Source: Deltaproteobacteria bacterium (GTDB lineage Bacteria > Desulfobacterota > Desulfomonilia > UBA1062). From it: a stretch of DNA of 64,000 nt. Positions 10,107 through 19,326 of this stretch are shown here, piece after piece; the stretch's first letter is position 1, and each line of letters opens with the position of its first letter. The notes beneath the pieces were generated by a model. That model was not told where the DNA came from and made no database searches. It saw nothing but the letters and a program-made list of their open reading frames with translations. A program made the position numbers and the translations under genes. The stretch covers positions 1 through 64,000 of the forward strand of contig JAKPDW010000077.1 in NCBI GenBank assembly GCA_029552245.1. The letters are read 5' to 3'.

Positions 10107-10853
10107 TCACTTCTTCAGAAACGGCCCCAGGAGCTCTATGGGCAGGGGGATGATCGTGTTGGTCGAACCCTCGGACGAGATCTCCCGAACGGTCTGGAGA
10201 TACCTGAGCTGCACGGCGATGGGCTCCTTGGCTATGACCTGAGCCGCCTCGAAGAGCCTCTGGGCGGCTTGGTACTCGCCCTCGGCGTTGATCACCTTGG
10301 CGCGCCGCTCCCTTTCGGCCTCGGCCTGGCGCGCCATGGCCCGCTGCATCTCCTCGGGCAGGTCTATGTGCTTGAGCTCGACCGCCGACACCTTGATGCC
10401 CCAGGGATCGGTCTGCCTGTCGAGGATGCTCTGGATGTGGAGGCTCACCTCCTCCCTCTTGGAGAGGAGTTCGTCCAGCTCCGCCTGGCCGCACACCGAG
10501 CGCAGGGTCGTCTGGCTGAGCTGGCTCGTCGCGTACAGGTAGTTCTCCACCTCGATGACCGCCTTGAGGGGGTCGATCACCCTGAAGTACACGACGGCGT
10601 TGACCTTGACCGTCACGTTGTCCCTGGTGATCACGTCCTGGGGCGGGACGTCCTGAACGATGGTCCTCATGCTGAGCCTGATGAACCTGTCCACGAGCGG
10701 GATGATGATGATGAGCCCGGGGCCCTTGGGGGTGCCGAGCACCCTGCCGAGCCTGAAGACCACGGCCCGCTCGTACTCGTTGAGCACCTTCACCGCCGAG
10801 AGCAGGAACAGGACAACGAGGACAACGATGGTGACGACGACGTAGCCTGCCAT
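10107..10853 (-). CDS. Slipin (stomatin-like SPFH/band 7 membrane protein)
   Basis: A 248-residue protein with an N-terminal membrane helix (about 4-21) followed by an SPFH domain ([43 protein letters not shown]). A charged coiled-coil segment ([19 protein letters not shown], about 170-205) comes next, then a short C-terminus. Slipins oligomerise on the inner face of membranes and are usually paired with an NfeD protease-like partner; none is adjacent here. The start is certain because an almost perfect anti-16S complement (GGAGGTGATCC) directly precedes the ATG, which predicts strong translation. Confidence 0.93.
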   Translation of the reverse strand: MAGYVVVTIVVLVVLFLLSAVKVLNEYERAVVFRLGRVLGTPKGPGLIIIIPLVDRFIRLSMRTIVQDVPPQDVITRDNVTVKVNAVVYFRVIDPLKAVIEVENYLYATSQLSQTTLRSVCGQAELDELLSKREEVSLHIQSILDRQTDPWGIKVSAVELKHIDLPEEMQRAMARQAEAERERRAKVINAEGEYQAAQRLFEAAQVIAKEPIAVQLRYLQTVREISSEGSTNTIIPLPIELLGPFLKK

Positions 10854-10876
10854 GGATCACCTCCAAGAGTCTCTTG

Positions 10877-10919
10877 CACCTCGAGGTGTACGATGGTCCC
10901 AGCCCGCGACGACTGTCAA
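10877..10919 (-). promoter_or_regulatory. Candidate slipin promoter and 12-base palindrome
   Basis: On the minus strand a perfect TTGACA (complement of 10914-10919) is followed after 18 bases by a weak CATCGT (10890-10895). The perfect palindrome CACCTCGAGGTG occupies 10877-10888, where the transcript would begin, so it could be an operator. Confidence 0.4.
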
Positions 10920-11105
10920 GGGGATTGTGCAGGGGACCCCCGGCCGGTTTCCCGTCTCCCTGACCGGGTCGTGCACACGCTTCCTCAGGGCCCCGCCCTC
11001 GTCGGGCACGCACCCGGCCGGAGCCCCGCACGACACGCACCGCGACCCTCGTCGCCTTCGACGATGCGCTTGCTTTCCCGGGCGCTTTTTGTCTTTAGTG
11101 GATCA

Positions 11106-11759
11106 GTGCTCATCTTCGCAGCCGACATCCACTTGAGACCCGAGGCCGAGGCAGAGACATCCCTCTTCGAGCGCTGGGCGTCGCGCATGCTGGCGGAAGG
11201 CTCGCGGCTCTACATCCTGGGAGACCTCTTCGACTACTGGTACAGCGGGCTGGAGAGGCGGTTTACGAGGCTGCTCGAGGTGCTGGCCACCGAGCGGGTC
11301 CTCATCCTGAGGGGCAACCGCGACTTCCTCCTCGGGAACAGGCATCTGGCCGGGCTACACGTTGCAGAAAGAGAGGAGGTCGTCATCGAGGCCGGCTCCA
11401 GGCGCATCCTCGCGTGCCACGGCCACACGCTGACCGTCGCGGACAGCGGGTTCAGGCTGCTTCACCGCTACGGGTGGCCGGCTTTGTCCCTGCTCGACAG
11501 GGCCTTGCCGTATGCCCTCAAGGAGCCTGTCGCGCGGCTGCTGGTCTCCTCGTCCAGGGTTGTGCGGGCCTCTTCCCTGGACGTGCCCCCAGGCATCCAC
11601 CGCGCGCGGGGGGTGGACCTCGTGGTCTGCGGCCACCTCCACCGAGCCATCGAGCGGGAAGGTCTCGTGGCTTTGCCGGCCTTCTGCGAGACCCCTTCCT
11701 GGCTCGCGTGGGATCCCGGCTCGAGCGCTCCGCCCGCCATCCAAACCGGGGCCGGTTGA
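11106..11759 (+). CDS. lpxH: UDP-2,3-diacylglucosamine diphosphatase, LpxH-like
   Basis: A calcineurin-like metallophosphoesterase of about 217 residues with the LpxH motif order: DIH at the start (metal ligands D7, H9), ILGDLFDYW, LRGNRDF, ACHGH and VCGHLH. The GNRD motif and size match LpxH, which cleaves UDP-2,3-diacylglucosamine to lipid X in lipid A synthesis at the inner membrane. The GTG at 11106 places DxH where the family has it. An in-frame ATG at 11064 would add 14 residues; neither has a convincing ribosome-binding site. It is divergent from the slipin gene. LpxH versus a related phosphoesterase cannot be settled by sequence alone. Confidence 0.85.
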   Translation: MLIFAADIHLRPEAEAETSLFERWASRMLAEGSRLYILGDLFDYWYSGLERRFTRLLEVLATERVLILRGNRDFLLGNRHLAGLHVAEREEVVIEAGSRRILACHGHTLTVADSGFRLLHRYGWPALSLLDRALPYALKEPVARLLVSSSRVVRASSLDVPPGIHRARGVDLVVCGHLHRAIEREGLVALPAFCETPSWLAWDPGSSAPPAIQTGAG

Positions 11760-11787
11760 CGAGGCGTCACACCGGCAACGACGGCGT

Positions 11788-11819
11788 CCCCCGGAGAGCC
11801 CCAAACCCCTTCTTCCGGG
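11788..11819. terminator. Hairpin between convergent lpxH-like and TraB-like genes
   Basis: CCCCGGA (11788-11794) and TCCGGGG (11813-11819) are perfect inverted repeats in the 158-base space between two genes that end toward each other. There is no T-run. A role in ending transcription is likely by position only. Confidence 0.35.
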
Positions 11820-11917
11820 GAAAGGGGCAGACCTGTCACGCCCTCCCGCGAGGGCCCCCACGGCACTTTCATCACCGGATGCGGGGTTTTCCCCGGGGCA
11901 CAAGCGCAGCGGTTCGC

Positions 11918-13072
11918 TCACATCCTCACCGCGAGCCTCGCGAGAACGGGAGCGGCTATGAACACGCCCACGCTGCTGCCCAGGTTCGACATGAAGAACA
12001 CGAGCAGGATTCTGGTGATGGGGTTCTGCCACCACCCCTTCAGGGTGAGGATGTCCTCGTGGATGCGTTCGAAATCCACGACCCTCGGCCTCTTGAAGTA
12101 GGCCTCGCTCATGCCCGCGAACCAGCCGGAGGCGAGCGCGGGGTGGAGCGTGGTCAAAGGCGCGACGAGGGTGGCCACGACCACCGTGACCGGGTGGGCC
12201 ATGGTCAGGGCCGTGGCGAGAGCGGTGCATGCCATGGTGATCCCCGCCCACCAGGCGATCATCCGGATCCCGCTTGCGGCCCCGCCCGTGACGAAGCCCG
12301 CGAGCACGAGCGCGACGAAGGCCGCGGGCAGCACCCACCCCCAGTACCTGAAGCCGCCCTCGGGGATCTCCTCGAGCGGACCGATATCGTACGAGGTGTC
12401 ACCGAGCCTGGCCGCGACCCCGGCCAGATGCCCCGCCCCCAACACGGCCACCACCCTCCTGGCCTCGAGGTCCGCGATCTTCTTCGCCATGTACGCGTCA
12501 CGCTCGTCGACGAGCACCTTCTTGACCGTCGGCACCGTCTTCGCCATGGCGTCCACCGCCACCGTGAGCGCGTCCTGTTCCTTGAGGCGCTCGATGTCGT
12601 CCTCGCCGAGCTCGTCCGCCTCGAACACCGCCACCAGTGCCGCCCACAACAGCTTCACCTTTTCGAGGAAGCTCAAGGTCCTCCAGGCTCTAGCGAGCGT
12701 CACGCGCACGTCCCTGTCCACGAGGGCCACCTCGATGCCGGATGCCTCCGCCTCTTCCATGGCCGCCCTCATCTCGTCGCCGGGCTTCACCCCGAGCCGC
12801 TTCCCGATGCGCCTCTGGAACGACGACAGCACGAGGTTCGCGAGCAGGAACGACGCCTTCTTCTTCCGGATGACCTCGAAGATGTCGGTCTCCTGCCACA
12901 GGCCCGGGTTCCTCATGACGTCGCGACGCTGCGAGCAGAGCTCCACGGCCACGACATCGGGCCTCACGGAAAGGATCGTTTCCCTGACCTCCTCGACCGA
13001 GCTCTTCGAGACATGGGCCGTCCCCACGAGCGTTATTTCGCGGTCTCCAAGGCGTATGGTCTCGACGGGCAT
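11918..13072 (-). CDS. TraB/PrgY family membrane protein
   Basis: A 384-residue protein with the TraB domain in the first 230 residues: VGTAHVSKSSVEEV, DVVAVELCSQRRDVM, DRDVRVTLARAW and VLGAGHLAGV, which are the conserved TraB/Tiki blocks (GxxHxS, ExC/D). Four or five hydrophobic segments follow (about 250-384). Members include PrgY/TraB (pheromone shutdown in enterococci) and many uncharacterised bacterial and archaeal proteins, and the fold is related to metal-dependent Tiki proteases. The ATG at 13072 is chosen because the longer open frame has no matching sequence. The nitroreductase gene lies 23 bases upstream. The function is unknown. Confidence 0.85.
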   Translation of the reverse strand: MPVETIRLGDREITLVGTAHVSKSSVEEVRETILSVRPDVVAVELCSQRRDVMRNPGLWQETDIFEVIRKKKASFLLANLVLSSFQRRIGKRLGVKPGDEMRAAMEEAEASGIEVALVDRDVRVTLARAWRTLSFLEKVKLLWAALVAVFEADELGEDDIERLKEQDALTVAVDAMAKTVPTVKKVLVDERDAYMAKKIADLEARRVVAVLGAGHLAGVAARLGDTSYDIGPLEEIPEGGFRYWGWVLPAAFVALVLAGFVTGGAASGIRMIAWWAGITMACTALATALTMAHPVTVVVATLVAPLTTLHPALASGWFAGMSEAYFKRPRVVDFERIHEDILTLKGWWQNPITRILLVFFMSNLGSSVGVFIAAPVLARLAVRM

Positions 13073-13095
13073 GCCTGTCCTCCGGTCTTCAGGCG

Positions 13096-13596
13096 TCACT
13101 TCCTGAAGAAAACGAGCTCTTCGAGCGCCTTCCTCGCAGGAGGCCTCGGTGCCGGCCCCCTGGGGTGGCCGACGGCCAACACCGCCATGAGCTCGAAGCC
13201 CTCGGGCGCCTCGAGGAGTTCCTTGAGCTCTGCCTCGGACCTCAGGATCTCGCCGATCCACACCGCCCCGAGCCCCTCCGCGTGCGCCTCGAGCAGCATG
13301 TTCTGGATGCAGGCGCCTATGGCCTGCACGTCCTTGGTGCGGTGGTACGACGCCTCCATGTCCAGGAACACGGCCACCAAAACGGGCGCCTGGGCGAGGA
13401 TCCGGGAATACCTCGTGAGGCGGCTCACCTGTTCCACCAGGCCCCTGTCGGTGATCACCGCGAATCTCCAGGGCTGGTTGTTCATGCCCGAGGGCGCCCA
13501 CCTGCCCGCCTCCAGGATCCTCTCGACGAGCCCTTCCCCCACCGGCCTGGGTTCGAACGACCGTATGCTGCGCCGGGAGACTATGAGGTCAAGCAC
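13096..13596 (-). CDS. Nitroreductase-family flavoprotein
   Basis: A 166-residue protein starting MLDLIVSRRSIRSFEPRPV, with the FMN-binding signature of the family (RRSIRSF, GRWAPSGMNNQPWRFAVI) and the GACIQNMLLEAHAEGLGAVWIG helix region. Such enzymes reduce nitro, quinone or enone compounds with NAD(P)H as homodimers with FMN. The substrate cannot be predicted. The start codon overlaps the last eight bases of prfB, so translation is probably coupled. Confidence 0.92.
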   Translation of the reverse strand: MLDLIVSRRSIRSFEPRPVGEGLVERILEAGRWAPSGMNNQPWRFAVITDRGLVEQVSRLTRYSRILAQAPVLVAVFLDMEASYHRTKDVQAIGACIQNMLLEAHAEGLGAVWIGEILRSEAELKELLEAPEGFELMAVLAVGHPRGPAPRPPARKALEELVFFRK

Positions 13597-14702
13597 GGGC
13601 GCCTCCCCCCGTCGCCTGCTTCATCAGAAAGGCGTCGATGAACTGCGCGATGTCCCCGTCGAGCACCGCATCCACGTTGCCCACCTCGAGATTCGTCCTG
13701 TGGTCCTTGACCATCTGGTAGGGCTGGAGCACATAGGACCGGATCTGCGACCCCCAGGCTATCTCCTTCTTGCCCTTCGTGAACTCGCTCAGGCGCTCCT
13801 TCTGCTTCGTTTCCTCGAGCTCGTAGAGCTTGCTCGCCAAGAGCTTCATGGCGAAGGCCTTGTTCTTGTGCTGGGATCGCTCGTTCTGGCACTGGACGAC
13901 GATGCCCGTGGGGAGGTGCGTGATGCGGACGGCCGAGTCGGTCTTGTTCACGTGCTGTCCGCCGTGTCCCGAGGAACGGTACGTGTCTATCCTCAGGTCC
14001 TTCTCGTCGATGACGATGTCGATGTTCTCGTCCACCTCCGGCGTCACCATGACCGAGGCGAACGAGGTGTGCCTGCGCTTGTTCGCGTCGAAGGGGGAGA
14101 TGCGCACCAGCCTGTGCACCCCGGTCTCGCCCTTGAGCAGCCCGAAGGCCCACTGGCCGGATATCTCCACCGTCGCGTGCTTGATCCCGGCCTCCTCGTC
14201 GGAGGAGATGTCGATGATGCGGGTCGCGTACCCGTTCTTGTCCGCCCACCTCAGGTACATGCGGAGGAGCATCTCCGCCCAGTCCTGGGCCTCGAGCCCG
14301 CCGGCGCCCGCGTGGATCTCGAGGAAGGCCGACTTGGGGTCGTCCCTGCCGGAGAGGATGTGGGTCTTCTCGATCTCCGCTATGTGGCGCTCCAGGTCCT
14401 TCAGCGAGGTCTCGATGTCCGAGGCCAGCGCGTGCTCGTCCTCCTGGGCGAGCTCGACCAGGACGTTGAGGTCTTCCCAGATGCCCGTGACGGTCTTCCA
14501 CTGCTGGAGGATGGGCGAGATCCTGGAGCGCTCGGAGTTGAGATCCCTCGTCCTTGCCTGGTCGCTCCAGATCTCGGGCCGGCTCAGGAGCTCGTCGATC
14601 TCGGCGAGCCTCTTCTCGCGCGCGGGGATCTCAAAGATACCCCCTCATGGCGTTCAACCGCTCACCGAGGGGCGCCATCTGCTGCTGGATGTCCGTTATC
14701 AT
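13589..14702 (-). CDS. prfB: Peptide chain release factor 2, with programmed +1 frameshift
   Basis: RF2 recognises UAA and UGA and releases the finished chain. The gene starts with ATG at 14702 (MITDIQQQMAPLGERLNAMRGYL) and meets an in-frame TGA at codon 24. After a +1 shift at CTT-TGA the frame continues EIPAREKRLAE to the natural stop, giving 370 residues. The catalytic SGHGGQHVN, followed by RITHLPTGIVVQCQNERSQHKN in the same region, is intact. The length of 1114 bases (371 x 3 + 1) agrees with one shifted base. The start overlaps the lnt stop as ATGA, and the end overlaps the nitroreductase start. Confidence 0.97.
14631..14645 (-). other. RF2 programmed frameshift site
   Basis: On the minus strand AGGGGG (14645-14640), TAT, CTT and TGA (14633-14631) follow directly. 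This is the classical prfB recoding element: an internal Shine-Dalgarno-like sequence, a slippery CUU and a UGA read by RF2 itself. It autoregulates RF2 synthesis. Confidence 0.96.
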
Positions 14703-16255
14703 GAGTTCCTGGCTTTACCACCTGGCCGGGCGCGTGTCAACGACGCCAAGGCCCACGCGGTCGAGGACACCGCCCACAGGAAGGGGACGAGGGGGCCGAA
14801 GCGGGTGTACAGGCTCATGAAATCGATCATCTCGACCTCGGCCACGATCACCCCCTCCTCGAGGAGGCCGATGCTCCCCTTCACCCTGCCGAACGGGTCC
14901 ACCACCGCCGAGATCCCATGGTTCACCGAGCGGACCATGTACCTCCTCGTCTCGATCGACCTGAAACAGGCCTGCTGGAGGTGCTGCCACGGCGTGGACC
15001 ACGTCTTGAACCACGCGTCGTTGGAGATGTTCACGATGAGCCTCGCGCCGGATCGCACGAGCGTCCTCGCGAGCCCGGGAAAGACGCTCTCGAAGCAGAC
15101 GAGGACACCGAGATCGCCCACGGGCCTGAGGCTTTGCCCGGGCACGAAGTCCCCGACCTCGGAGGTAAGCGACCCGAAGAAACGTCTCAGCTGGCGCTCG
15201 AACGGCAGGTATTCCCCGAAGGGTACGAGGTGCACCTTGTCGTAGAAGCCCTCGATCCTCCCCCTCCTCAAGAGGTAGGCACGGTTGTAGAACCGCCCGT
15301 CCTCGTAGGCCGGGCTTCCCACCACGAAGCCCGCGTCCACCTGCCTGCTCAGCTCGAGGACCCTTTCGGTCTGGGGCCACTGCCTGAACAGGTAGAAGGT
15401 GCAAGCGGTCTCGGGCCACACCACGAGCCGGGCCCCTTCCGACAGGGCCTTCCTCGAGAGCTCGAGGTAGGTCCCGAGCACCTCGTCGGTGCGTTCGGGC
15501 CTCCACTTCTCGTCCTGGGGGACGTTCGCCTGGACGACGCCCACTGTGAGGCCGGGTCCCTCGAAGTCCGTGAAGTGGAGCCTCGCCCACCCGAACACCG
15601 TGCATGCGCACACCACGACGAGGGCCGACACGAGACCCGCGTACCGGCCCCTCACGGCCTGGAAGAGGGCGACGTTGAAGGCCATCACGACGGCGCCCAC
15701 GAGGAACACCCCCCCCAGCTCGGCCACCTGCGCGAACTCCAGGAAGGGCAGCTGGGAGTGGCCCAACAGCGCCCACGGGAAGCCCCCGAAGACCGCGTAC
15801 GACCTGAACATCTCGAGGCCGGCCCAGATCCCCGGCAGGATGAAGGCCGCCCCGGGGGAGCCGGCGAGGGCGGACCCGGCCGCCGCGAAGGCGCCGAAGT
15901 AGAGCGCGAGGTAGATGAGCAGGAGTGCGAGCAGTCCCAAGGCGGCGGGCATGCCCATGCCGCCGTAGGTGGTCATGACCAGCGCGATCCAGTAGGCGAT
16001 CCCGGCCCAGGCGACCACGCCCGCCACGAAGCCCGCCAGGAAGGCCTTCCCCGCCCCCGCGCCGTCGACCGCCCACAGGAGTGGGACGGCGAAGACCCAG
16101 GCGAGCCACCATTGGTCGAAGTGGGGGAAGGCGAGGAAGTAGAGGGTGCCGGAGAAGACGGGGAGGATGACGATCCTCGCGCAGCCGCGCGACAACCAGG
16201 CCTTTGGGCGCAAACCGTCTGCACCGGTCGATGCAAGGAGGGCGGGGAACCTCAC
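14699..16255 (-). CDS. lnt: Apolipoprotein N-acyltransferase
   Basis: A 518-residue inner-membrane enzyme that adds the third acyl chain to lipoproteins. About seven hydrophobic segments occupy the first 235 residues, then a periplasmic nitrilase-like domain (about 240-480) follows, and a last membrane helix. The catalytic triad is visible as the Glu in WPETACTF, the Lys in YDKVHLVPFGEYLPFE and the Cys in LVCFESVFP. The GTG start overlaps the corC stop by four bases, and the stop overlaps the prfB start by four, so corC-lnt-prfB-nitroreductase form a coupled operon. The corC-lnt pairing is conserved in many Proteobacteria. Confidence 0.96.
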   Translation of the reverse strand: MRFPALLASTGADGLRPKAWLSRGCARIVILPVFSGTLYFLAFPHFDQWWLAWVFAVPLLWAVDGAGAGKAFLAGFVAGVVAWAGIAYWIALVMTTYGGMGMPAALGLLALLLIYLALYFGAFAAAGSALAGSPGAAFILPGIWAGLEMFRSYAVFGGFPWALLGHSQLPFLEFAQVAELGGVFLVGAVVMAFNVALFQAVRGRYAGLVSALVVVCACTVFGWARLHFTDFEGPGLTVGVVQANVPQDEKWRPERTDEVLGTYLELSRKALSEGARLVVWPETACTFYLFRQWPQTERVLELSRQVDAGFVVGSPAYEDGRFYNRAYLLRRGRIEGFYDKVHLVPFGEYLPFERQLRRFFGSLTSEVGDFVPGQSLRPVGDLGVLVCFESVFPGLARTLVRSGARLIVNISNDAWFKTWSTPWQHLQQACFRSIETRRYMVRSVNHGISAVVDPFGRVKGSIGLLEEGVIVAEVEMIDFMSLYTRFGPLVPFLWAVSSTAWALASLTRARPGGKARNS

Positions 16256-17079
16256 GCCTGGTCCTTCTTGCCGGGCACCCTGACGACGAGCTTGCTTATC
16301 CTCCTCCTGTCGGCGCCCGCTATCTCCAGCACGACGCCGGCGTGCTCGAAGAGCTCCCCGACCCGGGGGATCCGCTGGAGGCTGGACGTGACGAAACCCG
16401 CCACCGTGTCGTAGTCTCCCTCCGGCACGCTGATACCGAAGGTCTCCGCGAACTCGTCGACCGGCATCTTGGGGTCCACCGCATAGAGTCCCTCACCCAG
16501 GGGCTCCACGTACCCCTCGAAGTCGTCCCCCTCCTCGCCTATCGCGTCGCCGATGATCTCTTCCATGACGTCGGCCACGGTCACCATGCCGTCCACCCCG
16601 CCGTACTCGTCGATCACGATGGCGATCTTGGTCCTCTTCTCTCGGAACTCCTTGATGAGGTCGGTGAGCCTCTTGCCCTCGGGGACGAAGAAGGGCTCGT
16701 GGAGCAAGGACCGGATGCCCGGCAGATCGTCCCTGTCCTTCCAGTACCTGAGGAGGTCCTTGGCGTGGAGGATCCCCACGATGTTGTCCATCGTGCCCTC
16801 GTAGACGGGAACCCTGGAGTATCCTTCCTCGGTGAAGACCCTCGCGGCGTCGTCGAGGTCGGCGTCCACGCTCAGCGCGACGATATCGCCCTTGGGGACC
16901 ATGATCTCGCTCGCAGTGGTGTCCCTGAGGAACAGGATGTTGTGGATCATGTCCCCCTGGTCCTCGTCGATGATGCCCTTCTCCTCGACCTCGTCGAGGA
17001 TCTCCTCGATCTGCCTGCGGGTGTCGTCGGCCCGCTCCCCCTCGCCCGTGCGCGTGAGGTAGAGCCAGAGGCGCCTCAT
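16252..17079 (-). CDS. corC: CorC/HlyC-family CBS-domain protein
   Basis: A 275-residue soluble protein. The N-terminal helix-rich part (IEEILDEVEEKGIIDEDQ) leads into two CBS domains (about 50-170, with REIMVPK-like SEIMVPKGDI, GYSRVPVYEG and VIDEYGGVDGMVTVADVMEEI). The C-terminal CorC_HlyC transporter-associated domain (about 185-270) follows. Family members are linked to magnesium/cobalt efflux and other membrane transporters. The ATG at 17079 matches the usual family start, but the frame is open to 17247 and an in-frame TTG exists, so the exact start is uncertain. It is the first gene of the corC-lnt-prfB-nitroreductase operon. Confidence 0.9.
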   Translation of the reverse strand: MRRLWLYLTRTGEGERADDTRRQIEEILDEVEEKGIIDEDQGDMIHNILFLRDTTASEIMVPKGDIVALSVDADLDDAARVFTEEGYSRVPVYEGTMDNIVGILHAKDLLRYWKDRDDLPGIRSLLHEPFFVPEGKRLTDLIKEFREKRTKIAIVIDEYGGVDGMVTVADVMEEIIGDAIGEEGDDFEGYVEPLGEGLYAVDPKMPVDEFAETFGISVPEGDYDTVAGFVTSSLQRIPRVGELFEHAGVVLEIAGADRRRISKLVVRVPGKKDQA

Positions 17080-17153
17080 CAGGGTGTCGGCAGGCTTCGC
17101 ATCCTCTTTTCTGTCCAAACGGCCTTCGCTCCCGTCATCTAGGCTACGAATTC

Positions 17154-17174
17154 CCCTTGTAACCAAAACAAGGG
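17154..17174. promoter_or_regulatory. Perfect inverted repeat between divergent corC and moxR
   Basis: CCCTTGT (17154-17160), seven bases, ACAAGGG (17168-17174). It lies in the roughly 190-base space between the two divergent starts and is AT-richer than its surroundings. It could be an operator for either direction. No clear -35/-10 pair was found nearby. Confidence 0.4.
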
Positions 17175-17270
17175 ACCCAGTCAATGGACCCCCGGGACGC
17201 GGACGGTCTTTCACGAGAGGGCCAGGTGTGGTAAGGATAGGGATCACCCACGAAACCAGGAGAACCTACC

Positions 17271-18107
17271 ATGGAGACCCGCGAGTTTACCGGAGGCGCG
17301 AGATACGTACTGGATGCAGAACTCTCCCGGATCGTCAACGCCAGCATCAAGCTCGAGATGCCGCTGCTCGTCAAGGGCGAGCCTGGGACGGGCAAGACCC
17401 TGCTGGCGCACGCCATTGCGGAGAACCTGTCGATGCCGCTCATCGTCCTCAACGTGAAATCCAGCATGAAGGCCGTCGACGCCCTGTACCAGTACGACAC
17501 CCTCACGAGGCTCAACGACAGCCGCTTTGGAGACTCAAAGCGTGACGTGAGCAACATCGAGGACTACATCAAGATGGGCAAGATCGGCCAGGCCTTCGTG
17601 TCCGACTGCAAGACCGTCCTGCTCATCGACGAGATAGACAAGGCGGACACCGACTTCCAGGACGACCTCCTCGACGTGCTCGACCAGATGTCCTTCGACA
17701 TCATCGAGATCGACAAGACCGTGCGCGCCAAGCACCGGCCGGTCGTGGTGATAACGAGCAACGCCAAGAAAGACCTCTCCGACCCGTTCCTCGGACGCTG
17801 CATCTTCCACCACATCGCCTTCCCCGAGCCCGAGATGATGGAAAAGATCGTCAAGGCGCACTTCCCGGACCTCGACCGCAGGGTGTCACAAGCGTGCATC
17901 GAGACCTTCTACCGGCTGAGGAACCTCAGGGGCGTCGAGAAGAAGCCGGCCACCAGGGAGCTCATCAACTGGATCAGGATCCTGCTCATGGACCCGTCCT
18001 TCGACCCGAAACACCTCGTGCGGGGCGAGGTCCCGTACCTGGGTGTCCTCTTCAAGAAGAGCGAGGACTTCAAGATCGCGCAGCGTCTCACAGGCTCGGG
18101 ATCATAA
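17271..18107 (+). CDS. MoxR-family AAA+ ATPase
   Basis: A 278-residue ATPase with Walker A GEPGTGKT at 36-43, Walker B VLLIDEIDKAD near 117-127, sensor-1 VVITSNAKKDLSDPFLGRC and arginine-finger region. MoxR ATPases act as chaperones that insert cofactors or assemble complexes together with a VWA protein, and that partner is encoded 21 bases downstream. This version resembles the subgroup paired with CoxE-like VWA proteins. AGGAGA seven bases before the ATG supports the start. The client is unknown; no dehydrogenase or metalloenzyme is encoded beside it. Confidence 0.92.
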   Translation: METREFTGGARYVLDAELSRIVNASIKLEMPLLVKGEPGTGKTLLAHAIAENLSMPLIVLNVKSSMKAVDALYQYDTLTRLNDSRFGDSKRDVSNIEDYIKMGKIGQAFVSDCKTVLLIDEIDKADTDFQDDLLDVLDQMSFDIIEIDKTVRAKHRPVVVITSNAKKDLSDPFLGRCIFHHIAFPEPEMMEKIVKAHFPDLDRRVSQACIETFYRLRNLRGVEKKPATRELINWIRILLMDPSFDPKHLVRGEVPYLGVLFKKSEDFKIAQRLTGSGS

Positions 18108-18128
18108 GGGGGCGGGCGGTAACGGGCC

Positions 18129-19319
18129 GTGTTCACGGAGTTCTTCTACCTCCTCAGGGAACAGGGCGTCCCGGTGACCCCCACCGGGTTCCTCAAACTC
18201 CACGAGGCCCTCGCGAAGGGCTGCATCACCTCGCTGGAAGACTTCTACGCCGTGACGAGGGCGGTGCTCGTCAAGTCGGAGCGCCTCTTCGACCTCTATG
18301 ACAGGGTCTTCGCCCACGTCTTCAAGGGGGCGCGGCTCGAGTCCCAGCTGGAAGACGAGATCGACCTCGCGATCAGGAGGCTCCTCGAGGACTGGCTGAA
18401 GGACCCCAAGGCCCTGGCCGACTTTCTCGGCCTCGACGAGAAGAGCCTCGCCAAGCTCACGCCCGAGGAGCTGGAAGAGTACTTCAGGCGCCGCCTCGAG
18501 GAACAGACCGAACGCCACGACGGGGGCGACAGGTGGATCGGCACCGGCGGCACCTCTCCCGTGGGCCACTCGGGGTACCACCCGGGGGGCATGCGCGTGG
18601 GCGGGTCGTCGCGGATGAAGTCCGCGGTCAAGGTGGCCCTGGAACGCAGGTACAAAGACTATACCGAGGACACCAGGCTCGGCCCGTCACAGATCTCGGA
18701 CGCCCTCAAGAGACTCAGGCACATGGTGCCCGCGGGCCCCAAAGACCGCCTGAGCATAGAGAAGACCATCCGGGCCACCATGAAGAACGCGGGCGAGATA
18801 GAGATCGTGTTCGACGCCTCCTTGAAGGACAAGCTCAAGGTCATCCTCATGATCGACAACGGCGGGTTCTCCATGGACCCGTACGTCCACGTGGTGCAGG
18901 TCCTGTTCAACCACGCGAGGAACAACTTCAAGGATCTTCAGGTGTTCTACTTCCACAACACCATATACAACCGCGTCTGGAGAGACCCGCAGCGGTACGA
19001 GAAGCCCGTGTACCTGGAAGAGCTCGCGAGGCTCGACCCGGAAACCAGGCTCATCATCGTGGGTGACGCGTCCATGGCCCCCTACGAGCTCTTCAGCCGC
19101 AACGGCTCCATCATGTACAACTCCAAGAGCGACCCCAGCATCGTGAAGCTGGAATTCCTTGCAAAGACGTTCAGACATAGTGTATGGCTCAACCCGAAAT
19201 ACGAGTACACCTGGGCCCACACGCAGACCATAGGCGCGATACGGGAGATCTTCCCCATGTTCGAGATCACGCTCAAGGGGCTGGAGGAGGCCGTGGGGTA
19301 CTTGACGAGAAGGAACTGA
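18129..19319 (+). CDS. VWA domain containing CoxE-like protein
   Basis: A 396-residue protein with a GTG start. The N-terminal half is helical (about 1-160, VPVTPTGFLKLHEAL, TPEELEEYFRRRLEE), and the C-terminal half is a von Willebrand A domain (about 230-390) with VILMIDNGGFSMDPYV. That MIDAS-like loop reads DNGGFSM, where DxSxS is canonical, so metal coordination may be altered. VFYFHNTIYNRVWRDP and IIVGDASMAPYEL complete the fold. It follows the MoxR ATPase after 21 bases and is certainly its partner. A tRNA gene follows. Confidence 0.9.
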   Translation: MFTEFFYLLREQGVPVTPTGFLKLHEALAKGCITSLEDFYAVTRAVLVKSERLFDLYDRVFAHVFKGARLESQLEDEIDLAIRRLLEDWLKDPKALADFLGLDEKSLAKLTPEELEEYFRRRLEEQTERHDGGDRWIGTGGTSPVGHSGYHPGGMRVGGSSRMKSAVKVALERRYKDYTEDTRLGPSQISDALKRLRHMVPAGPKDRLSIEKTIRATMKNAGEIEIVFDASLKDKLKVILMIDNGGFSMDPYVHVVQVLFNHARNNFKDLQVFYFHNTIYNRVWRDPQRYEKPVYLEELARLDPETRLIIVGDASMAPYELFSRNGSIMYNSKSDPSIVKLEFLAKTFRHSVWLNPKYEYTWAHTQTIGAIREIFPMFEITLKGLEEAVGYLTRRN

Positions 19320-19326
19320 CGGGTGC

